Below are positions 33,346 through 45,140 of a DNA stretch of 64,000 bases, piece by piece. A model generated the notes under the pieces. The model made no database searches. It had not been told where the DNA came from and saw only the letters and a program-made list of their open reading frames with translations. The stretch is from Muscardinus avellanarius (taxonomy: Eukaryota; Chordata; Mammalia; Rodentia; Gliridae). Positions within the stretch are counted from its first letter, which is position 1, and each line of letters starts with the position of its first letter. The position numbers and the translations under genes were made by a program. Location: the NCBI GenBank assembly GCA_963383645.1, contig OY726574.1:58893394-58957393 (forward strand), in the 5' to 3' direction.

Positions 33346-35417
33346 TCTTTTAGCTTGTTGAGATAAGAGAAATAAAAACGACTCTATTCTAATTGTATGA
33401 AGCTGCTCCATTCTAATTCCTTGTTTTATAAGGGTCTTGAGGCCCAAAAAGGCAATGATTTCGTAAGGTAACATCTGTGTTGTGTCAGGAGCTCAGATGT
33501 TCTCCTTGCCAGAGGCCATCCTTTCTCTTACGGTCAAATCCGAGCATTTGGGGCTTGGTGGACAAGATGAGTGCAGTTTTCGGCAGAGAGGACAAAGTTA
33601 TCTTGGTCAAGGGGAGCATAAATGAGAAGCCAGGGAGTTTGTAAAAGTAAGTTTTGATGATTGCATTAAAAAGAAAGCCTAAGAATTTCACTCTTGTTAC
33701 TTTGGGGTAGATATGCTAGCCAGAGCTCAGTTCTGTAATACAGAATAAAGAAAGGGATCAGAAGTAAAGTATAGAGAACTTACGCAGTCCACTTGCATCT
33801 GGAAAAAGGAGCCAGACTTGGCTGGAAAAAAATGAAACAGGGTAAGAAAGAAGAAGACTGTGGACTGGTTGATCCTCTTTAACCATACAGTGACAGCAGC
33901 AGGGATCGCACAAAATAGGCTCCACGCAAAGAATGAAGAGCAGATTGCACTCAAGGGCACTGATGGCTGCCTCAGCTACGGGACCTCAGTTTATTATGGG
34001 GATGGTCACATGCAGATGAAGGAAACAGTAATGAGAGGTGGAGGAGTTGAAGAAAATGCTGATGAGATGGAGCTCTACAAAATCTAAAGAGGCCGGGAGG
34101 GATTTATACAACAAGCAAGCATACAGAAATGATATTCTAACTGATAAGAGAAGGATTTGTATTCTAACTGATAAGAGAAGGATTTGTATTCTAACTGATA
34201 AGAGGATTGTTGCTTCCTCTACACTCTCTCCAGGTATCAAATCAGAGTTTATAGATATTACTATCACTTTGAAGTTGTCCTCTTCAATTATAGTTAAATT
34301 TATCAAAATTCCTCTTTAATTATAGTTAAATTTGTCAAAATATAAGAAGCAACCTCTTGTTGAGGGAAAACTGAACTCTTTCTGTGATAATTTTTGGATC
34401 ACTGATAGAAATAAATCAAGTGGAAAATAATCAGATTCTTCTTTGTCTTAAAGCCAAAGGCATTACTGGCCAGAAATCCCTTCAAATTATCTATGGAAAT
34501 TTTCCCTCTTTTACATAAGCTTTGAATTCTTTGTACATTAAAGATATGTTTGTCTTCTTGCCAGTCTTCAAGCCATTTATTTCAATACTTGGTTGAAGAC
34601 AATAGGAATGAATTAAGATGGCTTCCAAAAAGTAAGAAAATTAGAAGACACACTCCCACACCCCATGAAGCAGTAACAGGTGAACCAATATAGAGCATTT
34701 GCAAATGATATGAAAGAAACGCTGGCAGATAATGTTATCAACATGTGTGTTCAGAAGCTGAACAATAGGACTCGGAGTCTTCCGGATCCATCTGGTATGC
34801 TTATGTGACTCACGTAATGTACGGGACAGTGTGTTTTAAAAATCCGGTAGCACGGCAAGTATGCCTTCTTAGAAACCTGAGGAAAGGATGTAATTTTAAC
34901 TATTAGATGAAGAGAAACGTCTATTACATCTTTGCATATGTTTTATAGGCAGATATCACACCCGTGTTTGGAACATAATCTCTAATCATGTACAAAAAAT
35001 CTAGAGCAACATAAAACAAAGATGGTTAAAAACAACTCAGATTTGAGTATAAATTGCACATAGAAAAATTTTATGCCAAGTAATATTATCTTAGGGAATA
35101 GATAAATTAGCTCATAGCAAGATGATAAAAATTAAGACAAAAACTTGGGGAGTGGTGAGTTGGCCCCGGGCCACTCTTCCCCCACCCATGCCATTTTGAC
35201 TTGGGGCTGTATTTCTATTTTCTGTTTTTCTATCTTTTTAATAAACTTCTTTAAATCTTCAAAACAAAAAGACAAAAACTTACTAGTGATTACACTTATT
35301 ATAAAGTTCATCTACCCACCCAAGCAGGCAAAGTAGATGAGTCAGGGACCCCTTTCTTGTAATTTAAGGTAAGGTTAACCCAATTTAGAGCCATAGTTGG
35401 ATTGTAAATATATGATC
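33346..35417. other. Unassigned stretch with a 27-bp tandem repeat
   Basis: No SINE, L1 or exon recognised over 2 kb, apart from the tandem repeat at 34134-34204. The frame at 33860-34087 has no domain signature. Confidence 0.4.
34134..34204. repeat. 27-bp tandem repeat, about 2.6 copies
   Basis: The unit starts ATTCTAACTGATAAGAG; copies at 34134, 34161 and 34188 (partial) are identical over their shared length. Confidence 0.95.
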
Positions 35418-35420
35418 ATT

Positions 35421-35451
<31 letters not shown>

Positions 35452-35565
35452 TGGTACTGGGGATGGGACCCAGGGGCGTTATCCCCCCAAGCTACACCCC
35501 TAGTCCTATTTCTTATTTTTACTTTGAACCAGGGTCTCACCAAGTTGCAGAGGGCCTCATTGTAT
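35418..35565 (-). mobile_element. B1-dID SINE, truncated, antisense, (TTTA)n tail
   Basis: (TTTA)8 then GTACTGGGGATGGGACCCAG to GTTGCAGAGGGCCTCATTG; the rest of the left half is missing. Confidence 0.85.
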
Positions 35566-35970
35566 TTAAGAGTAGAATTTTCCATTTACTGAAAAAAAAA
35601 AATCATCTCTGGAAAAGCAAGTTAAAAAATGTGTTAACATTTACTTCATTATCTCTGACCCAGTTAACTCAGCTGTTTTTATAGGACTAAAGACAAGGTC
35701 ATACCTATAATTGGAATAAGCTAGACATCTGAGTCCCTTTCAGCAACACAGATAGTGTCTCTCAGTGGATTAAGCTGTCCTGAGCGGTCCCCAGTGGTCA
35801 TGGGAGAATGGATGGCTGGAAAGGAGTAGCTCATCAAAATGTTATCACAATATCTAAAAACATTTATGGCACCTGCCTTATTAGTAATACATAAGAATAT
35901 CTGTGTTGTTCTCTATAGAAAGGGCAGCTCATAACATGTATATCATCACATATAACAAAAATAAACTGGG
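35566..35970. other. Unassigned sequence
   Basis: No exon or repeat recognised. Confidence 0.4.
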
Positions 35971-35981
35971 ACAGATAATAC

Positions 35982-36183
35982 TTTTTTTTGTGTGTGGTAC
36001 TGGGTTCCTGGAAACCCTTCTACCTCCAGGCCACACTCCCAGACCTATTTTATACTTTTTTATTTGGAAACAGGGTCTCTTAAGCCAGCGTGGCTGGCAG
36101 CGTGGCTGGCTTCGAACCTTCACGACCCGTCTGTCTCCACCTCCCAAGCGCAGGGATTACAAGCGTGCGCCACCACGCCCGGC
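35982..36183 (-). mobile_element. B1-dID SINE, young subfamily, antisense, with TSD
   Basis: GTGTGTGGTACTGGGTTCCT to GCGCCACCACGCCCGGC. The TSD CAGATAATAC lies at 35972-35981 and 36184-36193. The small palindrome region is extended by a duplicated GCGTGGCTGGC. Confidence 0.94.
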
Positions 36184-36267
36184 CAGATAATACATTCTTA
36201 ATGATGTTGAAAAACACTGTCACATCACTGGTGTATCTTAATTGATATTAAAAAGCTGGAAATACTG

Positions 36268-36475
36268 AGCGGGACGTGGTGGCGCATGCTTGTAATCCCC
36301 ATGCATGGGAGGCTGAGACAGGAGGATCGAATCCAGCGTCAGGTACTTAGGTAGGCTCTCAACAACTTAGTGAGACCCTGTTTCCAAATAAAATATAATA
36401 AAAAGGTCTGGGAGTGTAGCCTGGAGGTAGAAAGCCCCTGGTTCCACACCCAGTACCACCAAAAATAATAATAAT
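36268..36475 (+). mobile_element. B1-dID SINE with TSD
   Basis: AGCGGGACGTGGTGGCGCAT to CACACCCAGTACCACC. TSDs AAGCTGGAAATACTG (36253-36267) and AAGCTGGGAATACTG (36476-36490). Confidence 0.94.
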
Positions 36476-36490
36476 AAGCTGGGAATACTG

Positions 36491-38580
36491 CCACTAATTT
36501 TCATTCAATTATATCTAAACGTAAGAAAATGTGTAAGTGATATTGTCCTCTAGGACTTGAATTCACATCTACCTTTGTAGTCTATTGATTGAATACTGGT
36601 TAACTCTTTTCAGCTCCTGCTGGATATAGCTGTTGCCTGTCCTGTATTTATGCCAACATGCCAGCCAGACAAATAGAACATGAGCCCTAACTGAGGAAAG
36701 TGGATCAGTACAAGAGCTTATCGAAAGAGAAGGACAAACTTTGAAAATGTGCTATTGGAACATTTCAACTGATGTGCTCTGCTTATCACAGGGAGATGTG
36801 GTCCAAGACTTTAATTAGCAGCTAGCCAAAGCAGATAAAATGGTCCTTTAGCCACTGGCTGTACCTCATGCTCTGCTAAAGCATGGAAAATGGGGGGAGG
36901 TCTGCCTGGCAGGTGTCTGTCCAAGCTCCAAGGGTGGCAGGAAGTGAGGACTAAGGCAGGAGAGAGGGCAGCAGCAGCAACACATCACTTAAGATGAACA
37001 AAACCCCTGAAAGTCAGCAGAATAACAATACTATATGCCACACCCAGGAAAGCACAGATAAGGATTTTCAAAGATAGGCTGGCAAGGATTTTGATCCGAG
37101 CATTTGCTCTACTTCCGGGTCACATCCTAAAATCAGTTACCAGGGAGCTTCACCTACACATCCAATGTAACCTCACTGGATTCCTTCATCGACACACTAA
37201 AGATATCTATAATCTGGTGTCTTGAAATAAAGCAAAGATATAACAGTGGAATAGCACACGTGGGCCTCGTGTATTACCACTCTCTTTCTAAGGCGGGTAC
37301 TGCTAGCCCAATGCGTAGCTTAAATAAGAGCTGGGCTGCATCCTCAGGACCCTACTCATCCAGTGCTCTCAGTGGCCTCGGCCCAGTGGTCCTTGTGGAA
37401 AGCTGTCCACAGCTGCTTGTTTGATGGAACCTGGTCCGGGGTAAGAATATAGGCCTGGATTTGCAGGTAGCTTCCAAGTTAATCCACTGAGTGTCTTCTG
37501 CAGTCCACTCACTGTGTCTAGGTTCAAGTGTTCTTTCCTAGAAAAAAAAATCCCTCTAATGCTCAGTGCATTGAAAATACGCTGTGCAATTATTATGAGG
37601 AGCTATTATTTTCATGACTTTTAAACTTTCTAATTTCTAACAAATTAAAACACAGCCAGTGTCCAGGAAGATTATAAGCATATATTGGTGAGAAGATTGT
37701 CTGAAATGAATGTCAAGTCTACGGCCATGCCACCCTGAATGTGCCTGACCTCGTCTGAAGTGAGTATCAAGATATCCAGTGTCATGTCATCATTTACATA
37801 TAAGCCTCCCTCCCATTCCTGTACTGCTGATTATTGGTAGGAATGAAGATGTTCAGGTCCGATGGCAATGCATTCACTTTTTACTATTTTGAAAACAACG
37901 TAAATGCTAGAGTTTTCATTTTTCTGAATTAGTAACTTTGACGCTCCAGGCACTAGTGGTTGCCAGTTTCTTCCTTCTGGTTTTTGCCCCAGGAGGCATA
38001 GAAAACTTCTTTGCATGTTCGTTCCCCCCCTTCCTTTCCTCCTCCACATGAGATGCCTAGGACCAGTATGCAGTGCTATTTCACAAAGCAAGGCACGGTT
38101 TTTCATCTAAAAGAAGAGCTGCCATATTAACACTTATTTCATTGGAATAAGAACCATATTTGAACCACATCTCAATGATCAACATCTGAAAAACATCAAA
38201 TGAGTTCATAAAAATCAAATATGAGACTTTGCTTAACAAAGGAAAAGGAAGGTAAAAAAAAAAAGATTTAGTTCTTGGTTATTTCACTGTTGCTCAAAAC
38301 AACAGCTGTTTGGAAGTGTTTCCTTAGAAGTGGACTAGAAGTGGACAGGTTGCAAGGATGTTAGTCACGGCGAGCGTCTCAGTGAAGCCAAACCAGAGTC
38401 CACGAAAGCACGTGATCATCTGTTTCTTAAACCATGCCCCTGCTCCTCCAGTTACATCTTCCGTCACATTTTCACCATCTGCAAAATGTTGTGTGTGGCT
38501 GGCTCAGATGATGGTGACTAGCAATGGGCTTTGCCAACGTGCAGAGATGTGCTAATTGTTAAGAGACTCAAAGACACATA
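36491..38580. other. Unassigned, repeat-poor stretch
   Basis: About 2 kb with no SINE or L1 recognised. No convincing exon: frames are short and lack domain features. It is a candidate for conserved non-coding DNA. Confidence 0.4.
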
Positions 38581-39101
38581 GGAAAACACGTGCTTTTTTT
38601 CTCCCATTCTAGGACATTTTTAGATATAATAATTAAAGCAGTATGATGCTAGCACCCAGACAGACATAGAGATAAATGGAACAGGTTTGAAGTCTTGTAG
38701 TTGACATAAAGATGGCAGTTCAAATGATCAGGAAATGATAATGAAAATTGGATAAATATGATTTTTATTAATTTTTAAATCTCTATCTCCAAACTGTGGG
38801 AGGGAGGGTGAAATCTGAAGTGCCCCCCCTATACACACATCAATGTCTAGTATGTACATGATATCAACGGTGCAGAAATGCCAGGCAATATCATCCTTTT
38901 GAGAGTTTTAAACAATCATATTTATAACAGAGGTGATTTTTAACTAAACATATTGAAGAAGCTGGTTTCCTCTTCATATATATGCTTTTATGAGTGCATT
39001 GCAACTATATGCCATAGTGAGGTTTAATGTGATACAAACATACATGCATCTAACTCCCTGATATTTTTCCAAAGGAATTAAAGTTAGACTACTCCAGTGA
39101 T

Positions 39102-39299
39102 GCCGGGCGTGGTGGCGCACGCTTGTGATCCCCACGCTTGGGGGGGCAGAGACAGGAGGATCGCGCAGGTTCGAAGCCAGCCGCGCATGCTGGCTTAGGA
39201 GACCCTGTTTCCAAATAAAAAAAATATAAAAATAGGTCTGGGAGTGTAGCCCAGAGGTAGAAGGGCTTCCAGGAACCCCAGTACCACACACACAAAAAA
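39102..39299 (+). mobile_element. B1-dID SINE, young subfamily, with TSD
   Basis: GCCGGGCGTGGTGGCGCACG to GAACCCCAGTACCAC. The TSD TACTCCAGTGAT lies at 39090-39101 and 39300-39311. Confidence 0.95.
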
Positions 39300-39439
39300 T
39301 ACTCCAGTGATATGTATATACTCATATTTACAGCAGTATAATTCATAATAGTCAAATTATGGAACTAACCCAGGTGTCCCTCAACAGATGAATAGATAAA
39401 GAAAATGTGGTCCATAGATACAATTAAATTCCACTCAGC

Positions 39440-39651
39440 TGAGCCGGGTGTGGCGGTACACACCTTGCAATCCCAGCATTTGGGAGGCTAAGACAGGAGG
39501 ATCATGGTTCGCTGACAGCCTCAGCTACTTAGTGAGGCCCTTTGCAACTCAGTGAGACCATTTCAAAATAAAGAATAAAAAATAGGGCTGGGGAATAGCT
39601 CAGACATAGAATGTCCCCAGGTTCCATCCCCAGTACCACAAAAAATAATCT
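39440..39651 (+). mobile_element. B1-dID SINE inserted in L1
   Basis: GAGCCGGGTGTGGCGGTACA to GTTCCATCCCCAGTACCAC. ACTCAGC, an L1 sequence, is duplicated at 39433-39439 and 39652-39658. Confidence 0.9.
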
Positions 39652-40027
39652 ACTCAGCCATAAAGAAGAAAAAAACTATGTCAGGAAAAATAAATAGATA
39701 AAACTAGAGAATATTATACAATAAATGTTGAGAAAGACCAATAAAATAGGGAAGAAGAGAGAGAGAGTAAAAGAGAACTGAAGAAGGAAAATGTTTAAAT
39801 AATGCTTTCACAGAGAGGATGTTTTGAGGCGCAGATTCTCATCCGCCTTTACCCAATGGTGATAATGTTATCTGCATATCACTGCTTTGAGTCTAATGAC
39901 ACTGTCTTGGCCACACCTTAAACGTTTTATTTTTTACTTGTCCCCAGTTTAAACTTTCTTCTGCAGTCTAGCTGGTGCCAGAACGCATATCACATTCATC
40001 CTCCCTTACAGCCTTCTTCCAGACTTT

Positions 40028-40052
40028 GAGTGTGTGTGTGTGTGTGTGTGTG

Positions 40053-40090
<38 letters not shown>
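40028..40090. repeat. (GT)n microsatellite
   Basis: About 30 GT units interrupted once by GGGG. Confidence 0.97.
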
Positions 40091-40094
<4 letters not shown>

Positions 40095-40284
40095 GGGGTT
40101 GGATCCCTGGGCATTCTACCTCCGAGCTACACCCTAAGTCCTATTTTTTATTCTTTATCTTGAAACTGGGTCTCACTGAGCTACAAAGGGCCTCACTGAG
40201 TAGTTGAAGCTGGCCGCGAACCATGATCCTCCTGTCTCAGCCTCCTGAATTCTGGGATTACAGCGTGCGCCACCACGCCCGGCT
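40091..40284 (-). mobile_element. B1-dID SINE, antisense
   Basis: TACTGGGGTTGGATCCCTGG to GCGCCACCACGCCCGGC. Confidence 0.92.
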
Positions 40285-40309
40285 TCTCACTTTCACTTCT
40301 ATCTTTGCA

Positions 40310-40357
40310 ATAAAATTCCCGCCACCCCTGCTGCCATAGGGGTGGCGGGAATTTTAT
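40310..40357. repeat. Perfect hairpin, 20-bp arms, 8-base loop
   Basis: ATAAAATTCCCGCCACCCCT (40310-40329) and its exact reverse complement (40338-40357) surround GCTGCCAT. It lies 25 bases beyond a SINE and has no T-tract like a bacterial terminator. Confidence 0.96.
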
Positions 40358-40739
40358 CATTAACAAATCATCCCGTTTCCTGTAACAGCCTTGTGAATTA
40401 ATGCTGTTCTCCCTCCACGCAGGCAGGGAGGCCCACACACATGGACTGACTGTGGGAGGAAACATGATTTCATTTACCTGACCTCAGATCTACCAGAACA
40501 CAACTTGCCCTGCATCATTCTGGTTAATAACACCAGAACTTTGGCTTATTCTCCACGCCCCGCATCACAGATCTTGGACGCAAATGAAAAGTTGGCAAAC
40601 GGGGTGAAGTAGACGCAGGAGAGAGAGAAGCAATAAATAAACACACAGAACTTCCTTACTTGGCCCTTGCTCCAACGCAACCTTTCTTAATACTCAAACA
40701 CACAGCAGAGACACCATTGATGGAGCTCTCGCATTATCC

Positions 40740-40905
40740 ACCACCTGCCAAAAGATGGGGATTATTTCCAGCGTTGCAGATGAGGAAAGCTGGTAGAAAG
40801 GTTAAACAATTTCTGAAGGCCACACGACTGGCAAAGTGCAGGTCACAGTTGAGACTCAAGCGGCCCAATTCCAAACCTCACGCCCGTGCCTTCTCGTGAC
40901 CACAC
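40740..40905 (+). mobile_element. MIR fragment
   Basis: GTTGCAGATGAGGAAAGCTG, GGTTAAACAATTTCTGAAGG and CACACGACTGGCAAAG follow the conserved core of mammalian-wide interspersed repeats. Confidence 0.75.
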
Positions 40906-40955
40906 TGCCTCCATATCTTTTTTGTCTTCTACAGCTTAAAAATGTCACTTGAACC

Positions 40956-41172
40956 TGGGCGTGTGGTGGTGCACGCTTGTAATCCCACTACTTGGGAGGC
41001 TGAGACAGGAGGACTGCACATTCTCAGCCAGCTTCAGCTACTGAGACCCTGTTTCAAAATAAAGAATAAAAAATAGGGCTGGTGGTGGTGAGGGGGGATG
41101 TATCTCAGAGGTAGAATGCCCCTGGGTTCAATCCCCAGTACTGCAAAAACTTAATAAATAAATAAATAATAA
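40956..41172 (+). mobile_element. B1-dID SINE
   Basis: TGGGCGTGTGGTGGTGCACG to GGTTCAATCCCCAGTACTGC; internal linker shortened. Confidence 0.9.
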
Positions 41173-41224
41173 AAAATGCTACTTGATCTGGAAAACTATT
41201 AGCTCTCCACCATTAAAACAAAAT

Positions 41225-41545
41225 ACTTAAAGAGTAATCAAATTACGAGAGTTACTTTGGCTCACAGTTGCGGAGGTTTCAGGCCATGATCAGTTGCTTG
41301 CTTGAGCCTGTGGTGAGGCAGCAAGGCGTGGTAAGAGCACATGTGGCTGTGCAAAACCACACTCATGACCTCCAAGAAGTAAAAGAAAGAGAGTGGGGCC
41401 AGGATCTCACAATCCTTTTCAAGGGCACACGCCCAGTGATCAAGACCTCCCACCAGATTCCTCCTCTTAAAGGTTCCATGCCTCCAAAAGTTCCATCCTG
41501 TGGACCAAGCCGCTAACACACGGGCCTTCGGGGAACATTTGTGAT
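41225..41545 (-). mobile_element. LTR-like repeat, antisense, MaLR-like
   Basis: TTGGCTCACAGTTGCGGAGG, AAGACCTCCCACCAGATTCC and AACACACGGGCCTTCGGGGA match the antisense pattern of a mammalian solo LTR. Confidence 0.6.
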
Positions 41546-41727
41546 GTAAAGCACATTATCTATTTGTGTGTCTTTGTCTTTGTGTAAAGTTGTCCATGTG
41601 GATCTTGCCTCAAACTTAGACTTCCCAGAAGTATGGCACTTGGATGACATGCATAATAAAATAGGTGCTTGTCTCCTCACAAGGTAGTATTCTTTTTAAA
41701 AGATGGGGAGGAGGAACTAAAGGGGGG

Positions 41728-41913
41728 AGCCAGGCATGGTTCATACCAAGCTCATACTTGGTATGAGCTTCATACCAAGCTCATTTTCATTTTTTTTCAT
41801 TTTTATTTTGAAACAGAGTCTTGGTAAGTTGCAGATGCTGGCCTTGAACTTGAAAGACTTCTATCTCAGCCTCCCAAGTGCTGAGATTGTAGATGTGCAC
41901 CAACATGTCCAGC
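41728..41913 (-). mobile_element. SINE left half with a fold-back at its end
   Basis: 41788-41913 is an antisense SINE left half (TTTATTTTGAAACAGAGTCT to CAACATGTCCAGC). Before it, a sense SINE head (GAGCCAGGCATGG) is joined through a fold-back in which TTCATACCAAGCTCAT occurs twice around an inverted copy. Confidence 0.7.
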
Positions 41914-42940
41914 ACATATTCTGATTTTAAATAAACATACTGTCTATTATGCATTATGTGGCAAAAATATATGGTACTAGTAGTTTTGGCAGAAAATCAT
42001 CTGATCCTATCAATCACAAAATAAATGCCAAAAAAAAAAAACGTTTGCAACTGAACACAAATATACTCCGAGTTAAAGGAAAGACCTATTCATTTATACT
42101 CGGGCCTATGTTCAGTCAGTTTCTAAGGGTCTCTAGAGACAGAGCATTCATGACTTGCCTTAATTAAATATGTAGATGTCTATTTCTGTGGTTGCTAACT
42201 TTACAGTTCTCTACTCCATCATCTGACCTGGGATTGTACTCAGGACTCCGCACCAGATAGCTGAGCTAGTTAACCTGCGGGCTTCCATTTTCTCCTGGTT
42301 AAATAAGGGAGCCTGGACTGGCAGCCCTAAAACTCTGGGTCTCTGCAAGTCAAAGGGCTTTGTGTAGTATATCTAGCACATGTCGCATGCCCCGTAATAA
42401 CAATAGCACATGCATACTTACTGCTTACTCTGTGTAGGTGTTCTCTATATGAATTGACTCATTTAATTCACATGAAAGTTCCATTAAATGAGAAGGAGAC
42501 TGTATTTTCTAAAAGCGATCACAGCAGTTTCTCTGGCTCCACCAAGTTCCTCGGAACCTTTCCGTTCCTCAACCAGAGACGGGGTCTCTCCTCCCCCTAC
42601 TGAACTTGCCTCATCAATAGAACATACTAGAAGGGACATACAGGACTTCCCAAGGTTGACACCTGGCTTTTCCCCTCTGGTGCTCACCTCATTACCCAGG
42701 CCCGTGATGTAAGAAGACGCAGACCATGTGAAGAGGCCACACAGAAAGGTTCCAACCTTAGCACCCGGCTAAGGTCTTAGCTGATGGGTGGTATCAACCA
42801 GCATCATTGGAGTGAAGGAGCCCTTAACTTAGAGGAAATCCTGCTGATGCCAAACAGAAGACCCGAGCTTCTCCTGCAGAGCCCATCCTCCAAACTAAAG
42901 ATTCACAACCACAATGAGTGCTTTTAAGCCACTAAGTTTT
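41914..42940. other. Mostly unassigned; possible MIR at 42400-42490
   Basis: ATATGAATTGACTCATTTAA with AAATGAGAAGGAGAC is MIR-like. The rest was not recognised. Confidence 0.35.
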
Positions 42941-42944
42941 GTGG

Positions 42945-43143
42945 AGGAAGGTGATACTGGGATTAAACCCAAGAGCATTCTATCTCTGAGTGGCACCCCC
43001 AGCTCTTTAATATTTTTAATTTTGAAATAGGGTCTCATTAAGTTGCTGAGGGTCTAAGTTTCAGAAGCTGGCCTTGAACCAGTGATCATGCTACCTCGGC
43101 CTCCTGAGTACTGGGACTATAGGCATGTGTCACTGGGCGCAGC
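42945..43143 (-). mobile_element. B1-dID SINE, antisense
   Basis: GATACTGGGATTAAACCCAA to GCATGTGTCACTGGGCGCAG. Confidence 0.88.
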
Positions 43144-43261
43144 AGGCCCATAGTGTCTTCCCTTCATTTTACACATGAAAAAAACTGCTGGTTCCTTCAG
43201 CTCTATGTTACTCTTTCAGTTAATTATTGAAAAGATGATTAGTCACTGGTGCACAGACATA

Positions 43262-43800
43262 TATTTTTTTAATTTTTTTAAATTTGTTATTGGTGCGTTA
43301 TATTCATACAACATATTGGGGTAAAAAATTTGTGTGGACATACATGTACCTATCACCCATTTAACCCCTACCCAATTTCCACCCCATTCTGTTCCCATCC
43401 CTCCTTCTCTTGCTTGGTTTAGTGGTTGACTTTGATATATTTAAGTACATTGTATGCTTTAGAGAATTTCCTTCTTCCCCCCTCCCATCCCCTCATTTAG
43501 GTTGTCTTGTTTGCTCCTCTATAGGATTTCCTTTTTCATCTAGAGTTCCTCCTATGACCCATTTCTCCTTGGCTTTCACATATTAGGGAAAGCATCTGCT
43601 TTCTTATTTTTTTTTTGTGACTGACTAATCTTACTTAGCATAATGTCCTCTAGTTCCATCCATTTCCCTGAAAATGATGTAATTGAGTTTTTTTTAATGG
43701 ATGAGTAAAATTCCATTGTGTACATATCCCACAGTTTTGTAATCCATTCATCTGTTGATGGACATCTTGGCTGGTTCCATGGTTTGGCCATGGTCATATT
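43262..43800 (-). mobile_element. L1 3' end, antisense
   Basis: A T-rich start, then GTTATTGGTGCGTTATATTC (L1 tail), and the ORF2 end with broken residues FYSSIKKN and GKWMELEDIMLS on the minus strand. Confidence 0.88.
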
Positions 43801-44310
43801 TATTTTTATGATACTTCATGAAGCATTTAATTTAACCAAATTATTTAACATAGTATACATTTTAACATAATTTTTATATAATTACATATATTTCTTCCCC
43901 CAAAAAACCATGTTTCAAAAGGCTAAGGTAAGAATATTCTAGAAAAATAAAACAAAAAAGAGTTTGTTCCTTGGCCTTTTCTATTTATACTTACCGAGAA
44001 TATAAAAATTGAAATTGTACTGTTGGAGGAAGCAATTTTTTAGGAGCCTAACTCAATTCTTTTATACCATATCTATAAAATCCTCTTTGAAGAATAGAAT
44101 ATATTAAGACTGAGAGTCAAACTCCTACCAATAAAAGAAAAAAGAGTTCGGATAGAGGAAAATAGGAATGGCACCTGATTTTTACTTTTCTTTTAAAGTT
44201 TACACCATAATTATATACCTTGAAGCAAGAAAAACGAGTTGGTGAAAAGGCCTTACTTAAACATTCTGTGAGTTATATTGTGTGAGAAATGGCTTATTTT
44301 ACAATTGCTT
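43801..44310. other. Unassigned sequence
   Basis: AT-rich, nothing recognised. Confidence 0.4.
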
Positions 44311-44326
44311 GAAAATGACTTAATCA

Positions 44327-44519
44327 GCCGAGTGTGGTGGCGCACGATTGTAATCCCCGTGCTTAGAAGGCGGAGACAGGAGGATTGCACAGGTTCGAAG
44401 CCAGCCGCGCTGGCTTAAGAGACCCTGTTTCAAAAAAAAAAAAAAAATAGGTCTGGGAGTGTAGCCCGGAGGTAGAAGGACTTCCAGGAACCCCAGTGCC
44501 ACCAAAAAAAAAGAAAAAA
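44327..44519 (+). mobile_element. B1-dID SINE, young subfamily, with TSD
   Basis: GCCGAGTGTGGTGGCGCACG to GAACCCCAGTGCCACC. TSDs GAAAATGACTTAATCA (44311-44326) and GAAAATGGCTTAATCA (44520-44535). Confidence 0.95.
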
Positions 44520-44536
44520 GAAAATGGCTTAATCAA

Positions 44537-44710
44537 ATTGGGCATGGTGGTGCATGTGTGTGATCCCAGTACTTGGGAGGCTGAGACAGGAGTATCTCAG
44601 GTTCAATCTCAGAAACTTGGTGAGATACTGTTTCAAAATACAAAATAAAAATGACTTGGGGGCATGGTTCAGAGATAGAATGCCCCAGGGTTCAATCAAT
44701 ACCAAAAAAG
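44537..44710 (+). mobile_element. B1-dID SINE
   Basis: TTGGGCATGGTGGTGCATGT to CCCCAGGGTTCAATCAATAC, directly after the downstream TSD of the previous copy. Confidence 0.88.
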
Positions 44711-44943
44711 ATTATTTAATCATTAAAACACCACCACTTGTTATTATAATATGCAAAATAAAGAGTTTAGCAGACCATTCTAACTACTTCTAGCCGTGCA
44801 AATGTTCAGCGTCTTTCCTGGGAACCAGCTTGCTCTACCAATCCTCGTATGACTGCATAATGCACACAGACTTCTTTGGAACTAAGCTAACGTACTTGTC
44901 GAAGGCCTTTTAGTAGAATTAGAACTTTTAAAATACAAATCGG

Positions 44944-45140
44944 GGCTGGGTGGTGGTGCACAGCTTGTAATTCTAGTCCTTGGGAGGCTGAGACAGGAGG
45001 ATCGGGGTTCGTGACCAGCCTCAGCTTCTTAGTGAGGCCCTCCGCAGCTTAGTGAGACCCTGTTTCAAAATAAAGAATAAAATCAGGCTGGTGGTGTAGC
45101 TCAGAGGTTCAATCTTCATTGCCACAAAAACAAAAAAATT
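44944..45140 (+). mobile_element. B1-dID SINE with TSD
   Basis: GCTGGGTGGTGGTGCACAGC to GTTCAATCTTCATTGCCAC. AAATACAAATCGGG before it and AAATATCAAATCGGG after it form the duplication. Confidence 0.9.

Larger units (their letters stand above)
38590..39900 (+). mobile_element. L1 fragments, sense, split by two SINEs
   Basis: AAAGCAGTATGATGCTAGCA and AGATAAATGGAACAGG (ORF2), then after the first SINE AACCCAGGTGTCCCTCAACA, and after the second CATAAAGAAGAAAAAAACTA. Non-coding remnants. Confidence 0.8.

Noticed and set aside
33860..34087. 75-aa open frame
   Set aside because: No recognisable motif, splice context or partner exon.
40310..40357. Intrinsic terminator
   Set aside because: The hairpin is in mammalian DNA, lacks a T-tract, and neighbours no transcription unit.
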